Origin: Rippkaea orientalis PCC 8801
GTDB taxonomy: Bacteria > Cyanobacteriota > Cyanobacteriia > Cyanobacteriales > Microcystaceae
DNA: 64,000 bases
Direction: 5' to 3'
Assembly: GCF_000021805.1 (NCBI RefSeq)
Contig: NC_011726.1
Location: 868,001 to 932,000, forward strand
Below the pieces are notes generated by a model. The model was not told the origin of the DNA, made no database searches, and saw only the letters and a list, made by a program, of their open reading frames with translations. Every line of letters starts with the position of its first letter. Position 1 is the first letter of the stretch. Shown one piece after another: positions 9,730-18,233 of the stretch. A program made the translations under genes and the position numbers.

Positions 9730-10206
9730 TTACCGCTTAATTTCCCTCGGAAAATCAGGGACTAATAGGGATTGATCTAATTGACCCTGTTCATTATAAA
9801 ATTGAATTTGACCTTGTTCATTGCATAACCAAACTTCCACAGCTTGAGCTTCTAAATATAATTGTTTTTTAAATTCTATTTCATCTAAAGTATTACCCAT
9901 TGATTTGACCTCAATACAAATTTCTGGGGCAATAGAAGCAGAAACTTCATCTTCAATTTGATTAAATCGTTCCTCTGAACACCAAACAACATCAGCGACT
10001 TTAACCCCATCGGATGTATTAATAGCACATTCTGGCATTATTTCTCCTGTTTGTAACAAAGATTCTAATAAACGTTGGATTCTTCCTTGATAAAAAGAGT
10101 GTTTAATTTTGACAGGACTCATAACAATTTGTCCCCATTTATTTAATTCAATCTTGAAGGGTAAATTTTGTAACTGTTTATTATCACAAACTTCTTCCCA
10201 TTTCAT
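9730..10206 (-). CDS. Uma2 (DUF820) family putative endonuclease
   Basis: This 158-residue protein has the PD-(D/E)xK-like layout of the Uma2 family, which is greatly expanded in cyanobacteria. VKVADVVWCS (Asp) near residue 70 and PEICIEVKSMGNT (Glu and Lys of the ExK pair) near residue 95 form the putative active site. It is shorter than the usual 180-210 residues, and its N-terminus (KIELNKWGQIVMSP) matches the family's G-x-x-xMSP start. It lies 16 bp upstream of the Roco gene start and 52 bp downstream of hicB on the same strand, within a block of toxin-antitoxin-like genes. Nuclease activity for Uma2 proteins is mainly a fold-based prediction. Confidence 0.75.
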   Translation of the reverse strand: MKWEEVCDNKQLQNLPFKIELNKWGQIVMSPVKIKHSFYQGRIQRLLESLLQTGEIMPECAINTSDGVKVADVVWCSEERFNQIEDEVSASIAPEICIEVKSMGNTLDEIEFKKQLYLEAQAVEVWLCNEQGQIQFYNEQGQLDQSLLVPDFPREIKR

Positions 10207-10257
10207 CGTTAGTCACCTCTTTTTCTTAAATCTAAACTATAAAACATTGACCCTCTA

Positions 10258-10473
10258 TTAAACTTGATAAATTGTCGGACGGTAGGTAGGATTAGGAATA
10301 GGTTTTCCTTGTTCTTTGGCTACTTCTAACCAGGTTTTTTTAGCAATTTGAACTTCTTTGACTGCTTCTTCTGGAGTTTCACCAAAAGCAGAACAATAGG
10401 CAAGGTCTGGAATATCGGCAATATATCCCCCATCTTCTTCACTGTAAAATACATTAATATGAGAATCTTTCAT
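10258..10473 (-). CDS. hicB: HicB-like antitoxin
   Basis: The 71-residue protein has the degraded RNase-H fold of HicB antitoxins: FYSEEDGGYIADIPDLAYCSAFG, then GETPEEAVKEVQIAKKTWLEVAKEQGKPIP. The short version lacks the C-terminal DNA-binding domain of longer HicB proteins. It starts 2 bp after the stop of a HicA-like frame (GATTAAACATG), the usual hicA-hicB coupling. The HicA partner has no normal start codon, so the antitoxin may be an orphan. A second hicBA pair lies at 24729-25123. Confidence 0.8.
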   Translation of the reverse strand: MKDSHINVFYSEEDGGYIADIPDLAYCSAFGETPEEAVKEVQIAKKTWLEVAKEQGKPIPNPTYRPTIYQV

Positions 10474-10475
10474 GT

Positions 10476-10721
10476 TTAATCCTCATCTAAAGTTAAATTA
10501 TAGCGATTAATTAAAGACAGTGCTTGTCGTACTTGATAGGTTGTAACTTCTCCTTTTCTATTCTGAATATTAATCAATTCTGGTATATTGGGATGAATAT
10601 AAATGTGATGACTTCCATTAATTCTCGCTAACTCAAACCCAAAAAGACAAACTAGAATATAACTAATAATATCAATCCCAGGATTAGTAGTTCCAATGGT
10701 TAAGAGCGATGAATTGGTTAA
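10476..10721 (-). pseudogene. hicA: HicA-like toxin remnant without a normal start codon
   Basis: The minus-strand frame 10721-10476 ends in a protein tail typical of cyanobacterial HicA mRNA interferases: GFELARINGSHHIYIHP with the catalytic His in GSHH, then a segment ending YQVRQALSLINRYNLTLDED. The frame is open for 81 codons, but no ATG, GTG or TTG occurs before the catalytic motif. The first part (ending IDIISYILVCLFGFEL) only weakly matches the family N-terminus. It overlaps the end of the DUF5615 gene (stop at 10684-10686). It is either decayed or uses an ATT start. The frame is shorter than the 246 nt suggest if an internal ATT is used. Confidence 0.6.
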
Positions 10722-10857
10722 CTAAGGGAATATCGGCAGCTTTTAGGTTGGAGATCGCTTTGACAACGTAAATCGCGGGTGTCCCCAATCTCAGCGATAG
10801 CGGATTGGGGCGGGATAGCGAGGTGATGGAGGGGTTCAACACCCCGAACATTGCCAA

Positions 10858-11271
10858 TTAATCCCTTGGTTGATCCTGATTCTTGATATATTCCTTTAGT
10901 TTTTCAATCGGTGCGCCACCAGTTGAAGCAACGTAGTAGGAGCCAGACCAAAAAGACTGAGTTCTGTACCATTTCTTGACTTCATCGGGAAATTCTTTTT
11001 TTAGCATTCGACTGGTAGCTGACTTAAGACAGCCAGCTACGGCAGAAATGGATTGCTTGGGGTGAAAATCTACGAGAAGGTGAACATGGTCTGCTTCACC
11101 AGAACATTCCAATAATTCGCAATCCATTGTTGAACAGACCTGAGTGAACATCTCTTTTAGCCTCTCGAGCATAGGAGAAGTAATTGCTTTGCGTCTGTAA
11201 TGGGTTACGAAGACGAAGTGCAGCCTCACGCTAAAAACACTATGCGAACCTTTTCTATGCTTGGTTGCCAT
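10858..11271 (-). CDS. tnpA: IS200/IS605 transposase TnpA (Y1 HUH enzyme)
   Basis: About 137 residues, the normal length of TnpA_REP/Y1 transposases. The HUH metal site is visible as HVHLLVDF near residue 82. The catalytic tyrosine is in LKEYIKNQ near the C-terminus, with the supporting YxxxQ spacing. The N-terminal strand FSVRLHFVFVTHYRRK is typical. The enzyme cuts and joins single-stranded ends at the hairpins. ATG at 11271 is preferred over the adjacent GTG at 11274. All key residues are present, so the element may still be mobile. tnpB starts 29 bp away in the opposite direction. Confidence 0.93.
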   Translation of the reverse strand: MATKHRKGSHSVFSVRLHFVFVTHYRRKAITSPMLERLKEMFTQVCSTMDCELLECSGEADHVHLLVDFHPKQSISAVAGCLKSATSRMLKKEFPDEVKKWYRTQSFWSGSYYVASTGGAPIEKLKEYIKNQDQPRD

Positions 11272-11300
11272 CACCTACACCTTTAGGTTAGAATGAGTCC

Positions 11301-12575
11301 ATGATTACACGCAGAGTTACGTTTCGGCTATATCCTTCCAAGTCTCAATCGGCAAAACTGTTTGAGGCCAGAAGACTCCATGCCTATCTGTATAACGCCT
11401 GTGTGGAAGACCGTAAAACCAGTTATCAGAAATTCGGAAAGTCTGTAAGCTATTTTGACCAACAGGCCGCTCTCGTCCCCTTTAAAGGATGTTGGCCTGA
11501 ATATAAATCATTGAATCACGGCTCATTGCAAGCAACTGTTAAGCGAGTCGATTTTGCGTTTCAACGTTTCTTTAAGGGATTGGGTGGCTATCCTAAATTT
11601 CGTTCGATTCGCCAATACTCAGGCTGGACTTATCCCGATGCCCGTCAAGGGTTTCGAGTTCATAGTATCGGTGAAAACGGGTACCTAGAGCTTCGAGACT
11701 TGGGTATTCAGGTTCAAATGCGAGGGAAAGCACGTCAATGGGGAACTCCTAGTACCTGCACGATTGTTTATCGTCACGGGAATTGGTATGCCTCCATCAC
11801 TGTTAAATGCGAAGAGATCCTTCGTCAAACAGGAACAGGAGCCATTGGAATAGATTTTGGAACCCTCGCTGCTATTGCGTTAAGTGACGGGACAAAAATA
11901 GAGAATCCTCGCTTTCTTGCCAATGCTAAGGAGAAAATTAAAAGGGCTTCTAAGCAGAAAAGACGCAAAAAAGCCCCTGACCATAAAAAACGGGTTAGAG
12001 GCTCTAACCGATGGAAGAAAGCGTCCAAAAAGGTTGCGAAACTGCAAACAAAAGTAGCTAGTCAACGTCAAGATTGGGCGCATAAGGTGTCAACACAAAT
12101 TGTTAGCTGTAATAGCATGGTTGCCACTGAAAAATTGAATATCAAAGGAATGACCCGCAAGGCTAAAAAAGGAAAGCGGAAACGCCAGAAATCTGGATTG
12201 AACCGCTCTATTTTAGACGTGGGATGGGGAATGACCCGTGACATGATTGAGTATAAACTCTCGGAATGTAACGGAGTTTTTGTTGAGGTTCCCACTCAAA
12301 AAGTAAAACCTTCTCAAACCTGTCCTAAATGCGGTCATCAAGAGAAAAAGACCTTGGAGCAACGCATTCACGAATGCAAGCAATGTGGTTACACCAATGA
12401 CAGGGATGTAGCTAGTGCCGAGGTTATGCTGTCATGGGCGTTAGGAACTAGCGTCCCTAATCGTGGAGGGGAAAGCTCTACTGAGAAACCCACAGTTAAA
12501 TCCTGTGGAGGTTTTCAGCAACTTGCCTCCGTGAAGCGACAGAAACTCCAATCTCAGCGTAGCGGATTGGAGTAG
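11301..12575 (+). CDS. tnpB: TnpB RNA-guided nuclease of the IS605 element
   Basis: The 424-residue protein has the helix-turn-helix/WED N-terminus (MITRRVTFRLYPSKSQ) and a RuvC-like core with all three acidic residues: GIDFG near residue 182, ATEKLNIKG near 276 and DRDVASAEV near 365. The four-Cys zinc finger is CPKCG then CKQCG. TnpB proteins cut DNA next to the element's target motif, guided by an RNA from the right end. Here the 3' end of the gene overlaps the right-end hairpin, so the guide would be the flank from 12576 onwards. It looks intact. Its C-terminus is rich in basic residues. Confidence 0.93.
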   Translation: MITRRVTFRLYPSKSQSAKLFEARRLHAYLYNACVEDRKTSYQKFGKSVSYFDQQAALVPFKGCWPEYKSLNHGSLQATVKRVDFAFQRFFKGLGGYPKFRSIRQYSGWTYPDARQGFRVHSIGENGYLELRDLGIQVQMRGKARQWGTPSTCTIVYRHGNWYASITVKCEEILRQTGTGAIGIDFGTLAAIALSDGTKIENPRFLANAKEKIKRASKQKRRKKAPDHKKRVRGSNRWKKASKKVAKLQTKVASQRQDWAHKVSTQIVSCNSMVATEKLNIKGMTRKAKKGKRKRQKSGLNRSILDVGWGMTRDMIEYKLSECNGVFVEVPTQKVKPSQTCPKCGHQEKKTLEQRIHECKQCGYTNDRDVASAEVMLSWALGTSVPNRGGESSTEKPTVKSCGGFQQLASVKRQKLQSQRSGLE

Positions 12576-12831
12576 TTCATTAGCTTTAAGACTCATATCT
12601 TTTGAGCGAATAGCTTCGTGATAAACTGCCAAGATTCCAGGGTGATTAGGATTAATATTATGCAAATACTCAAAATCGTGGCAATTTTGAGTTAATAAGA
12701 CGCGATTAGTCTGTCTAGCGTAATCAAGAACCACAGGATCTAGTTCACCCGTTAAGTTGACATCGTTGATGGTTAGAATGTCGTGGCCAGCTTTTTTGAG
12801 GAGAGTTACTAGAAATTTGGCTTGAATGTCT

Positions 12832-13218
12832 TCATCGAGGAGTAATCTTAGGCTCAAGGGTGATTCCTCGCTCTTCTAGATGACGACGTTCGATTTCGGC
12901 TTCTTGCTTTAATAAGTCCTGATGGGTTTCACAGTATTCGATGGACTCTCGTACAGCTTCTAGGGGTACATCCCAATTGTCAGCGACTTCTTCTGGGGTC
13001 ATCTCATTAGCCATCATATTTGCCCAAAGGTCAAAGGCCTTCAGTCGTCTTCCTTTGAGATAAAGCTGTTTACGCCAAGGATGAGGGCGTTTTTCTAGAT
13101 ATTTCCATTGAGTTTGTGTAAATTGTGCTGAAAGGGAGTCAATAAAATCTAAGACCTCCTGCTGTTTAGGAGGGGGTAAAGTCCGCCATTTGTCGAGTAA
13201 ACGTTGTTCAGTGTTCAT
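12832..13218 (-). CDS. DUF433-type antitoxin (partner of DUF5615)
   Basis: The 128-residue protein begins with a DUF2281-like helix (LDKWRTLPPPKQQEVLDFIDSL), as in many cyanobacterial antitoxins. It ends with a DUF433 winged-helix-like region with the family's MTPEEVADNWDVPLEAVRESIEYC motif near residue 73, followed by a charged helical tail. DUF433 genes commonly precede DUF5615 genes, and here the two overlap by 26 bp, which signals translational coupling. The antitoxin is intact while its toxin is split by IS605, so the gene may now be free of selection. The toxin-antitoxin role is inferred from family pairing. Confidence 0.75.
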   Translation of the reverse strand: MNTEQRLLDKWRTLPPPKQQEVLDFIDSLSAQFTQTQWKYLEKRPHPWRKQLYLKGRRLKAFDLWANMMANEMTPEEVADNWDVPLEAVRESIEYCETHQDLLKQEAEIERRHLEERGITLEPKITPR

Positions 13219-13230
13219 TTTCTTTGATCA

Positions 13231-13341
13231 CTTGAGAGGTTGAATATAGATGAGGAAATTCTGATCGAGTGTCTTCCCATCGTTACGCAAGAGTGGGATG
13301 ATAAAGACAAACCTTGGGGCAGCCTACAGCTAGAAGGTTAG
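13231..13341 (+). pseudogene. Possible 3' remnant of a coding region
   Basis: The plus-strand frame from 13231 to a TAG at 13339-13341 reads like protein: ...NIDEEILIECLPIVTQEWDDKDKPWGS, ending LQLEG. It has no clear start and a stop lies just before it. It resembles the end of a small toxin-antitoxin component. This may be chance, and the confidence is low. Confidence 0.2.
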
Positions 13342-13390
13342 TAATTCCTGACCCATTGTTGTCTTATCGTAGTTTATTCCAAGAAAAATT

Positions 13391-15403
13391 ATGGTCGTTG
13401 CTACCCAGTCACTCGAAGAACTGTGCATTAATTCTATCCGTTTTTTAGCCATTGACGCTGTAGAAAAGGCAAAATCTGGACACCCAGGGCTGCCCATGGG
13501 GGCTGCTCCGATGGCCTTTGTCCTCTGGGATAAATTCATGAGATTTAATCCCAAAAATCCTAAATGGTTTAATCGCGATCGCTTTATCCTATCGGCTGGT
13601 CACGGCTGTATGTTACAATACGCCCTGCTCTACCTGACCGGTTACGATAGTGTCACCATCGAAGATATTAAACAATTCCGTCAGTGGGGGTCAAAAACCC
13701 CTGGACACCCCGAAAATTTTGAAACCGAAGGGGTAGAAGTCACCACCGGACCTTTAGGACAAGGGATCGCCAATGGGGTCGGTTTAGCCCTCGCTGAAGC
13801 CCACTTAGCGGCTAAATTCAACAAATCCGATGCTACTATCGTTGATCACTACACCTACGTTATCCTTGGTGACGGATGCAACATGGAAGGGGTGGCCGGT
13901 GAAGCTTGCTCCATTGCCGGACATTGGGGTTTAGGAAAATTAATCGCCCTCTATGATGATAACCACATCTCCATCGATGGGTCTACCGATGTGGCTTTTA
14001 CCGAAGATGTGTCAAAGCGTTTTGAAGCCTACGGTTGGCACGTTCTCCACGTCGAAAATGGTAACACCGATTTAGCAGCCATTGCTAAGGCTATTGAAGA
14101 AGCCAAAGCCGTTACCGATAAGCCTTCGATGATTAAAGTGACCACCACCATCGGTTATGGTTCCCCTAATAAACAAAATACCGCCGGAGTTCACGGGGCA
14201 GCTTTAGGAGCCGATGAAGTCGCTTTAACCCGTCATAATTTGGGTTGGCAACACGAACCCTTCGATATCCCTCAAGATGTCCTAGGACACATGAATAAAG
14301 CCATCGATCGCGGTTCGAGTTATGAGGCAGAGTGGAATCAAGCTTTTGCGGCTTACAAGGCTAAATACCCCGCAGAAGCGGCTGAGTTTGAACGCTATCT
14401 GAGTAATAAACTCCCCGACGGTTGGGACAAGGTACTTCCCACCTTTACCCCCGAAGATAAAGGTATTCCCACCCGTAAGCATTCTGAAGTCTGTCTGAAC
14501 AAATTAGCTCCCATTTTACCCGAATTAATTGGGGGTTCAGCCGATTTAACCCACTCTAACCTCACCGAAATCAAAATTTCTGGTGATTTCCAAAAAGGAC
14601 ATTATGAAAACCGTAATGTTCACTTTGGGGTACGCGAGCACGCCATGGGAGCTATCTGTAATGGGATGGCGTTGCATGGTTCAGGGTTAATTCCCTACGG
14701 TGCAACCTTCTTAATCTTCACCGATTATATGCGCGCAGCCATCCGTCTGTCTGCCTTATCTCAAGCGGGGTCTATTTGGGTGATGACTCACGACTCCATC
14801 GGACAAGGGGAAGATGGACCGACGCACCAACCCATTGAAACCTTGGCTTCTTTGCGGGCAATTCCCGATTTAACCGTTATTCGTCCTGCTGATGGTAACG
14901 AGTGTTCTGGAGCCTATAAAGTGGCAATTGAGAAGGCAAAACAACACGCCCCTACTCTCTTGGCGTTTACCCGTCAAAATGTGCCTAATTTAGCCGGAAC
15001 TTCCATCGAAGGGGTGGCTAAGGGTGCTTATGCGATCGTTGATTGTCAGGGAACTCCTGATATCATTCTCATTGGTACAGGGTCAGAAGTGAGTCTTTGT
15101 GTTGAGGCTGCTGCTAAACTCACCAGCGAAGGCAAGAAAGTTCGTGTCGTTTCCATGCCTTCTTGGGAGCTATTTGAAGCTCAAGATGCTGCCTACAAAG
15201 AGTCTGTTCTCCCCAAAGCGGTGACTAAGCGGTTATCTGTTGAAGCAGGTAGTAGCTTTGGTTGGGCTAAATATGTCGGTTTTGGTGGCGATAGCGTCAG
15301 TATTGACCGCTTTGGTGCTTCTGCTCCGGGTGGAACCTGTATGGAGAAATTTGGCTTTAGTGTTGATAATGTCCTAGCTAAAGCTAAGGCTCTTTTAGGC
15401 TAA
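13391..15403 (+). CDS. tkt: Transketolase
   Basis: A full-length 670-residue thiamine-diphosphate enzyme that moves two-carbon ketol units in the Calvin cycle and pentose phosphate pathway. The N-terminal cofactor domain has [13 protein letters not shown], the ThDP motif [20 protein letters not shown] near residue 157, and [17 protein letters not shown]. The central pyrimidine-binding domain contains the [15 protein letters not shown] segment with the catalytic Glu. The C-terminal domain ends with [17 protein letters not shown]. The ATG at 13391 fits family N-termini. A strong terminator follows. It is divergent from the toxin-antitoxin block and is a monocistronic unit. Confidence 0.98.
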   Translation: MVVATQSLEELCINSIRFLAIDAVEKAKSGHPGLPMGAAPMAFVLWDKFMRFNPKNPKWFNRDRFILSAGHGCMLQYALLYLTGYDSVTIEDIKQFRQWGSKTPGHPENFETEGVEVTTGPLGQGIANGVGLALAEAHLAAKFNKSDATIVDHYTYVILGDGCNMEGVAGEACSIAGHWGLGKLIALYDDNHISIDGSTDVAFTEDVSKRFEAYGWHVLHVENGNTDLAAIAKAIEEAKAVTDKPSMIKVTTTIGYGSPNKQNTAGVHGAALGADEVALTRHNLGWQHEPFDIPQDVLGHMNKAIDRGSSYEAEWNQAFAAYKAKYPAEAAEFERYLSNKLPDGWDKVLPTFTPEDKGIPTRKHSEVCLNKLAPILPELIGGSADLTHSNLTEIKISGDFQKGHYENRNVHFGVREHAMGAICNGMALHGSGLIPYGATFLIFTDYMRAAIRLSALSQAGSIWVMTHDSIGQGEDGPTHQPIETLASLRAIPDLTVIRPADGNECSGAYKVAIEKAKQHAPTLLAFTRQNVPNLAGTSIEGVAKGAYAIVDCQGTPDIILIGTGSEVSLCVEAAAKLTSEGKKVRVVSMPSWELFEAQDAAYKESVLPKAVTKRLSVEAGSSFGWAKYVGFGGDSVSIDRFGASAPGGTCMEKFGFSVDNVLAKAKALLG

Positions 15404-15444
15404 TTTCTCCGACAATTCTTAATCGAATCTAATTAAGATTAGTT

Positions 15445-15476
15445 AAGCCCTCTAATTTTTTAGGGGGCTTTTTTAT
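15445..15476 (+). terminator. Rho-independent terminator of tkt
   Basis: AAGCCCTCTAA pairs with TTAGGGGGCTT across a short T-rich loop, followed directly by TTTTATT. It lies 41 bp after the tkt stop. Confidence 0.85.
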
Positions 15477-15483
15477 TCGAGAC

Positions 15484-15595
15484 TAAGTAGGTTGGTATAA
15501 ATAAAGGTAGGGGCGTGGAAACCATGCCCGTCAACCATCTAGGTGTTAAGTTTACCTCATCAAAGTAAGAAATGCTATATATGCCGACCTACTTA
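15484..15595. repeat. 112-bp inverted-repeat element overlapping a gene end
   Basis: TAAGTAGGTTGG (15484-15495) is mirrored by CCGACCTACTTA (15584-15595) with one mismatch. The right end covers the stop codon (15589-15591) and last Lys codon of the minus-strand gene 15589-16359. The same AGTAGGTTGGTAT end is seen at 38937-38949, so it belongs to a dispersed family. Confidence 0.5.
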
Positions 15596-16359
15596 TATCG
15601 AGATAAGGTTAACTGATATCGATAGAGTGCGACTGGATGATTGATTGTTCGGAAATAATTGGGATCTTGAGGAGATAAATAAATCGCTGTCACTTGTTCT
15701 GCTACAATGCTATCTGCTGTTTGTAAATGATAGTCCGTCGTGGTTTCTACCTGATTAAGATAAAATTGATTATTACTTTGAAAAATTTGTTGAGTTATTT
15801 CACTGGTCAGAAATTCATCAGCATTAGGAGATTCTTGAGTCCGTCCAGTCACACGACTAATTAATTGATTATTTTCAGGTAAAAAGGTAATTTGATAATT
15901 GGGATTTTGGGGATTAATTTTTATCCCTAAAATCCCCTCTTTTCCCAAATAAGCTTGAGCAATATTTAAAGCATTAAATTCTCGATCAGCGACAATCGGT
16001 TGAGAAGTCGCCTTGAGAAAATCCATTGATAATAGTTGAGGGATTGGGAAAGATTGAGGTTTAAAACGAACGTTAAAATCAATAGGTTGATTCAAGTAAC
16101 GTTTGTTACTTTCAAATCCAGGGGTCACAATGTCGGGAGAAAAAGGAGCTAGTTGATCGACTAAGATACTGGTAACTTTCCACCTTCCTACCATCCAATC
16201 AGGATAAAATAAATCCTGAGATCTTTGATTAATATTAGACGGAAAATTCCACAGAGGATAGTTAGCAAATCTGTCAGTAATTTCTCCTGAATAAGCAGGA
16301 ATTGCATTTCCTAAAAATAGAATTAATACTAAATTTAAGATAATTAAAATGAATTTCAT
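15589..16359 (-). CDS. Exported cyanobacterial protein, probably DUF6816 type
   Basis: The 256-residue protein has a clear signal peptide (MKFILIILNLVLILFLGNAIPAYSG type, cleaved near residue 24). The mature part starts with a conserved-looking YPLWNFPSNINQRSQDLFYPDWMVGRW segment and continues as a beta-rich domain with LISRVTGRTQESPN and a C-terminal RYQLTLSRY. This arrangement, with an early FYPxWxxGxW motif, matches a family shared by cyanobacteria and plant thylakoid-lumen proteins (DUF6816, from memory). The biochemical role is unknown. The lumen or periplasm is the likely location. The last two codons come from a dispersed repeat, so the original C-terminus may have differed. Confidence 0.6.
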   Translation of the reverse strand: MKFILIILNLVLILFLGNAIPAYSGEITDRFANYPLWNFPSNINQRSQDLFYPDWMVGRWKVTSILVDQLAPFSPDIVTPGFESNKRYLNQPIDFNVRFKPQSFPIPQLLSMDFLKATSQPIVADREFNALNIAQAYLGKEGILGIKINPQNPNYQITFLPENNQLISRVTGRTQESPNADEFLTSEITQQIFQSNNQFYLNQVETTTDYHLQTADSIVAEQVTAIYLSPQDPNYFRTINHPVALYRYQLTLSRYK

Positions 16360-16463
16360 TGTCTCACGATTTGATCTAACTTGGTGTGTTACGACGTATC
16401 GTTAAATCCTAGTCATAGCCAAGATTATAGCCGTCTGAACGCATCCTACCCTAATGCAGCACT

Positions 16464-16560
16464 AGGTTTGTAGTGAGGGCTTTATCCCTATAATAAGCTC
16501 TAAAGAGCTTACTACAAACCTAAATTCTTAAGCAACATTTTAGCTGAAACAATTCACTAC
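16464..16560. repeat. Palindromic repeat cluster
   Basis: AGGTTTGTAGTGAG (16464-16477) is mirrored by CTTACTACAAACCT (16508-16521) with one mismatch. An inner hairpin (TAAGCTCT with AGAGCTTA, 16494-16511) lies inside. The following TTAGCTGAAACAATTCACTA (16540-16559) matches the ends of the MITE at 453-553. The cluster fills the space between two minus-strand genes. Confidence 0.5.
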
Positions 16561-16585
16561 TCTAATGGACTCAGACAATTGACGA

Positions 16586-18076
16586 TTAAATTGCAGAAGG
16601 AACCCGAATTTTGTCATAAACTTTCACATATTCTTGGGCAGGATCTTTCCAAGAATAATCATATCTCATCCCTTGTTTAGCAAGTTCAACAAAGTCTTCG
16701 GGGTTGTTGTACCATAAATCGATCGCCCGTCCTAAAGCCGAATCAAGAGCACTATGATCGGTCTGATAGAAAACGTAACCATTACGTTTTTCAGGGGCAA
16801 TACTTTCATCATAATCGACATCAAATACTGTATTTTTTAACCCACCTACCCCCCGTACAATGGGAACCGTTCCATACCTCAAGGAAATCATCTGAGTTAA
16901 CCCACAGGGTTCGTAATTACTGGGAACAATCATCATATCTGCTCCCGCATAGACTAGGTGAGATAATTCCTCATTAAAAGTCAATTCTAAATGAACATCA
17001 GGATTATTATTAAAGTGATTTTTCTTACCTCCAAATAATCGGCCAAGTTCATTTCCGGTCGGCGATCCCAAGAGAACAAATTGAGCACTTCTAAACAGGG
17101 CATAATCGATAGCATGGAGCACTAAATCTACGCCTTTTTGGGCATCCAAACGACCAATATAGGCAACAATGGGTCTGGGGGTTGGTTTATCGGGATCTCG
17201 TAGCCATAACCGTTCCCGTAGGGCTTTTTTATTGCGGGCTTTTAATTCAAAATCGGCAATGCCGTAATTCGTCGGAAGATACTTATCTACCTTGGGATTC
17301 CAAAATTTATCATCAATTCCATTGAGAATGCCGCTAAATTTTTCGTGATGAACCCCTAATGTGGAACCCAACCCATAGCCTTCACTACTAAACCGCGCTT
17401 CCCAAGCGTGATGAGGAGAAACCGTCGTGACATGATTGGCGTAAACAATGCCCCCTTTCATAAAATTAATGGCATCATGACGACCATTATCCTTGAGGCG
17501 ATCATCGGTGAAGAGGTGATCCCCTAACCCGGCAGCCCCTAAAACATTGCGTAACGCCACACTCTGATGTTTGAAGTTATGGATGGTATAACAAACCCGT
17601 TGATTGCCCATTCCCTGATGTTGGTAGATTTCGTAGAGTAGCACAGGAATTAAGCCAGTTTGCCCATCATGGCAATGAATAATATCAGGGCGTTTACCAC
17701 TTTTTAACAAAAATTCTAGGGACGCTTTGCTAAAAAACGCAAAACGTAGGGGATCATCCCAGTCCCCGTAAATTTTGTTGCGGTTGAAGAAATTCTCATT
17801 GGAATGGGATTCGATAAAAAAGCATTTTTGTCCATATATCTCAGCATACAGGACAGTACAGTGAATTGAGCCGTTATTCCAGGGAACCCACAAGTCCTGA
17901 TAGGCTTCACTCATCTCTCCAATCTGGTCATAGCGCATACAATCATACTTGGGAAGAATTATTTCAACGTTGTGACCCTGGTTGCTCAGTCCGCGACTGA
18001 GGCCGTAAACAACATCCCCTAATCCACCCGCTTTGATGGCGGGGGCGCATTCTGAGGCAATTTGGACAATGTACAT
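16586..18076 (-). CDS. glgA: Glycogen synthase (ADP-glucose, GT5)
   Basis: The 496-residue GT5 enzyme transfers glucose from ADP-glucose to glycogen chain ends. The N-terminal Rossmann domain carries the ADP-glucose-binding KAGGLGDVVYGL motif at residue 16. HCHDGQTGLIPVLLYE follows near 135, and the C-terminal domain has IGRLDAQKGVD and the catalytic SNYEPCGLTQMISLRYGT region near 385. Length and motifs match cyanobacterial GlgA. Many cyanobacteria carry two GlgA isoforms; which one this is cannot be told without a tree. It is monocistronic, with the start ATG at 18076, and lies about 160 bp from topA. Confidence 0.95.
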   Translation of the reverse strand: MYIVQIASECAPAIKAGGLGDVVYGLSRGLSNQGHNVEIILPKYDCMRYDQIGEMSEAYQDLWVPWNNGSIHCTVLYAEIYGQKCFFIESHSNENFFNRNKIYGDWDDPLRFAFFSKASLEFLLKSGKRPDIIHCHDGQTGLIPVLLYEIYQHQGMGNQRVCYTIHNFKHQSVALRNVLGAAGLGDHLFTDDRLKDNGRHDAINFMKGGIVYANHVTTVSPHHAWEARFSSEGYGLGSTLGVHHEKFSGILNGIDDKFWNPKVDKYLPTNYGIADFELKARNKKALRERLWLRDPDKPTPRPIVAYIGRLDAQKGVDLVLHAIDYALFRSAQFVLLGSPTGNELGRLFGGKKNHFNNNPDVHLELTFNEELSHLVYAGADMMIVPSNYEPCGLTQMISLRYGTVPIVRGVGGLKNTVFDVDYDESIAPEKRNGYVFYQTDHSALDSALGRAIDLWYNNPEDFVELAKQGMRYDYSWKDPAQEYVKVYDKIRVPSAI

Positions 18077-18233
18077 AGTGGTTCCCTATCTAATCCCCTG
18101 GTATTATTAGCGACTATTTTATCAATTCTTAATATTTATGGGTATTTCTGTCAAGTCAGTTTGCCTCAGTTGATCTCAGTGGAGTCAACCCCTCCATTTT
18201 TTCCTGACTTAACTAATACTTAGAACGGCTTTT

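Larger units (their letters stand above)
10765..12575 (+). mobile_element. IS200/IS605-family element with tnpA and tnpB
   Basis: The element starts right after TTGAC (10760-10764), the kind of target used by this family. The left-end hairpin is CCCCAATC (10783-10790) with GATTGGGG (10803-10810). The right-end hairpin is ACTCCAATC (12545-12553) with GATTGGAGT (12565-12573), and loops of both ends share TCAGCG. tnpA and tnpB diverge from 11272-11300. The tnpB stop (12573-12575) lies at the right end itself. There is no target duplication, as expected for single-strand transposition. The boundaries are set by the reading frame of the split host gene and could shift by a few bases. Confidence 0.85.
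10684..12857 (-). pseudogene. DUF5615 PIN-like toxin gene split by an IS200/IS605 element
   Basis: The first 94 codons are at 12857-12576 and the last 26 codons plus stop at 10764-10684; the element 10765-12575 lies between. Removing it joins the parts exactly on a codon boundary (LKANE then VKAISNLKAADIPLVNQ) and gives a 120-residue protein, the normal DUF5615 size. The N-terminus MSLRLLLDEDIQAKF and TQNCHDFEYLH carry the PIN-like acidic residues. The interrupted frame now runs into the element and ends at 12441. It overlaps the upstream DUF433 gene by 26 bp, the usual antitoxin-toxin order for this pair. DUF5615 ribonuclease function is a prediction from the PIN-like fold. Confidence 0.88.
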
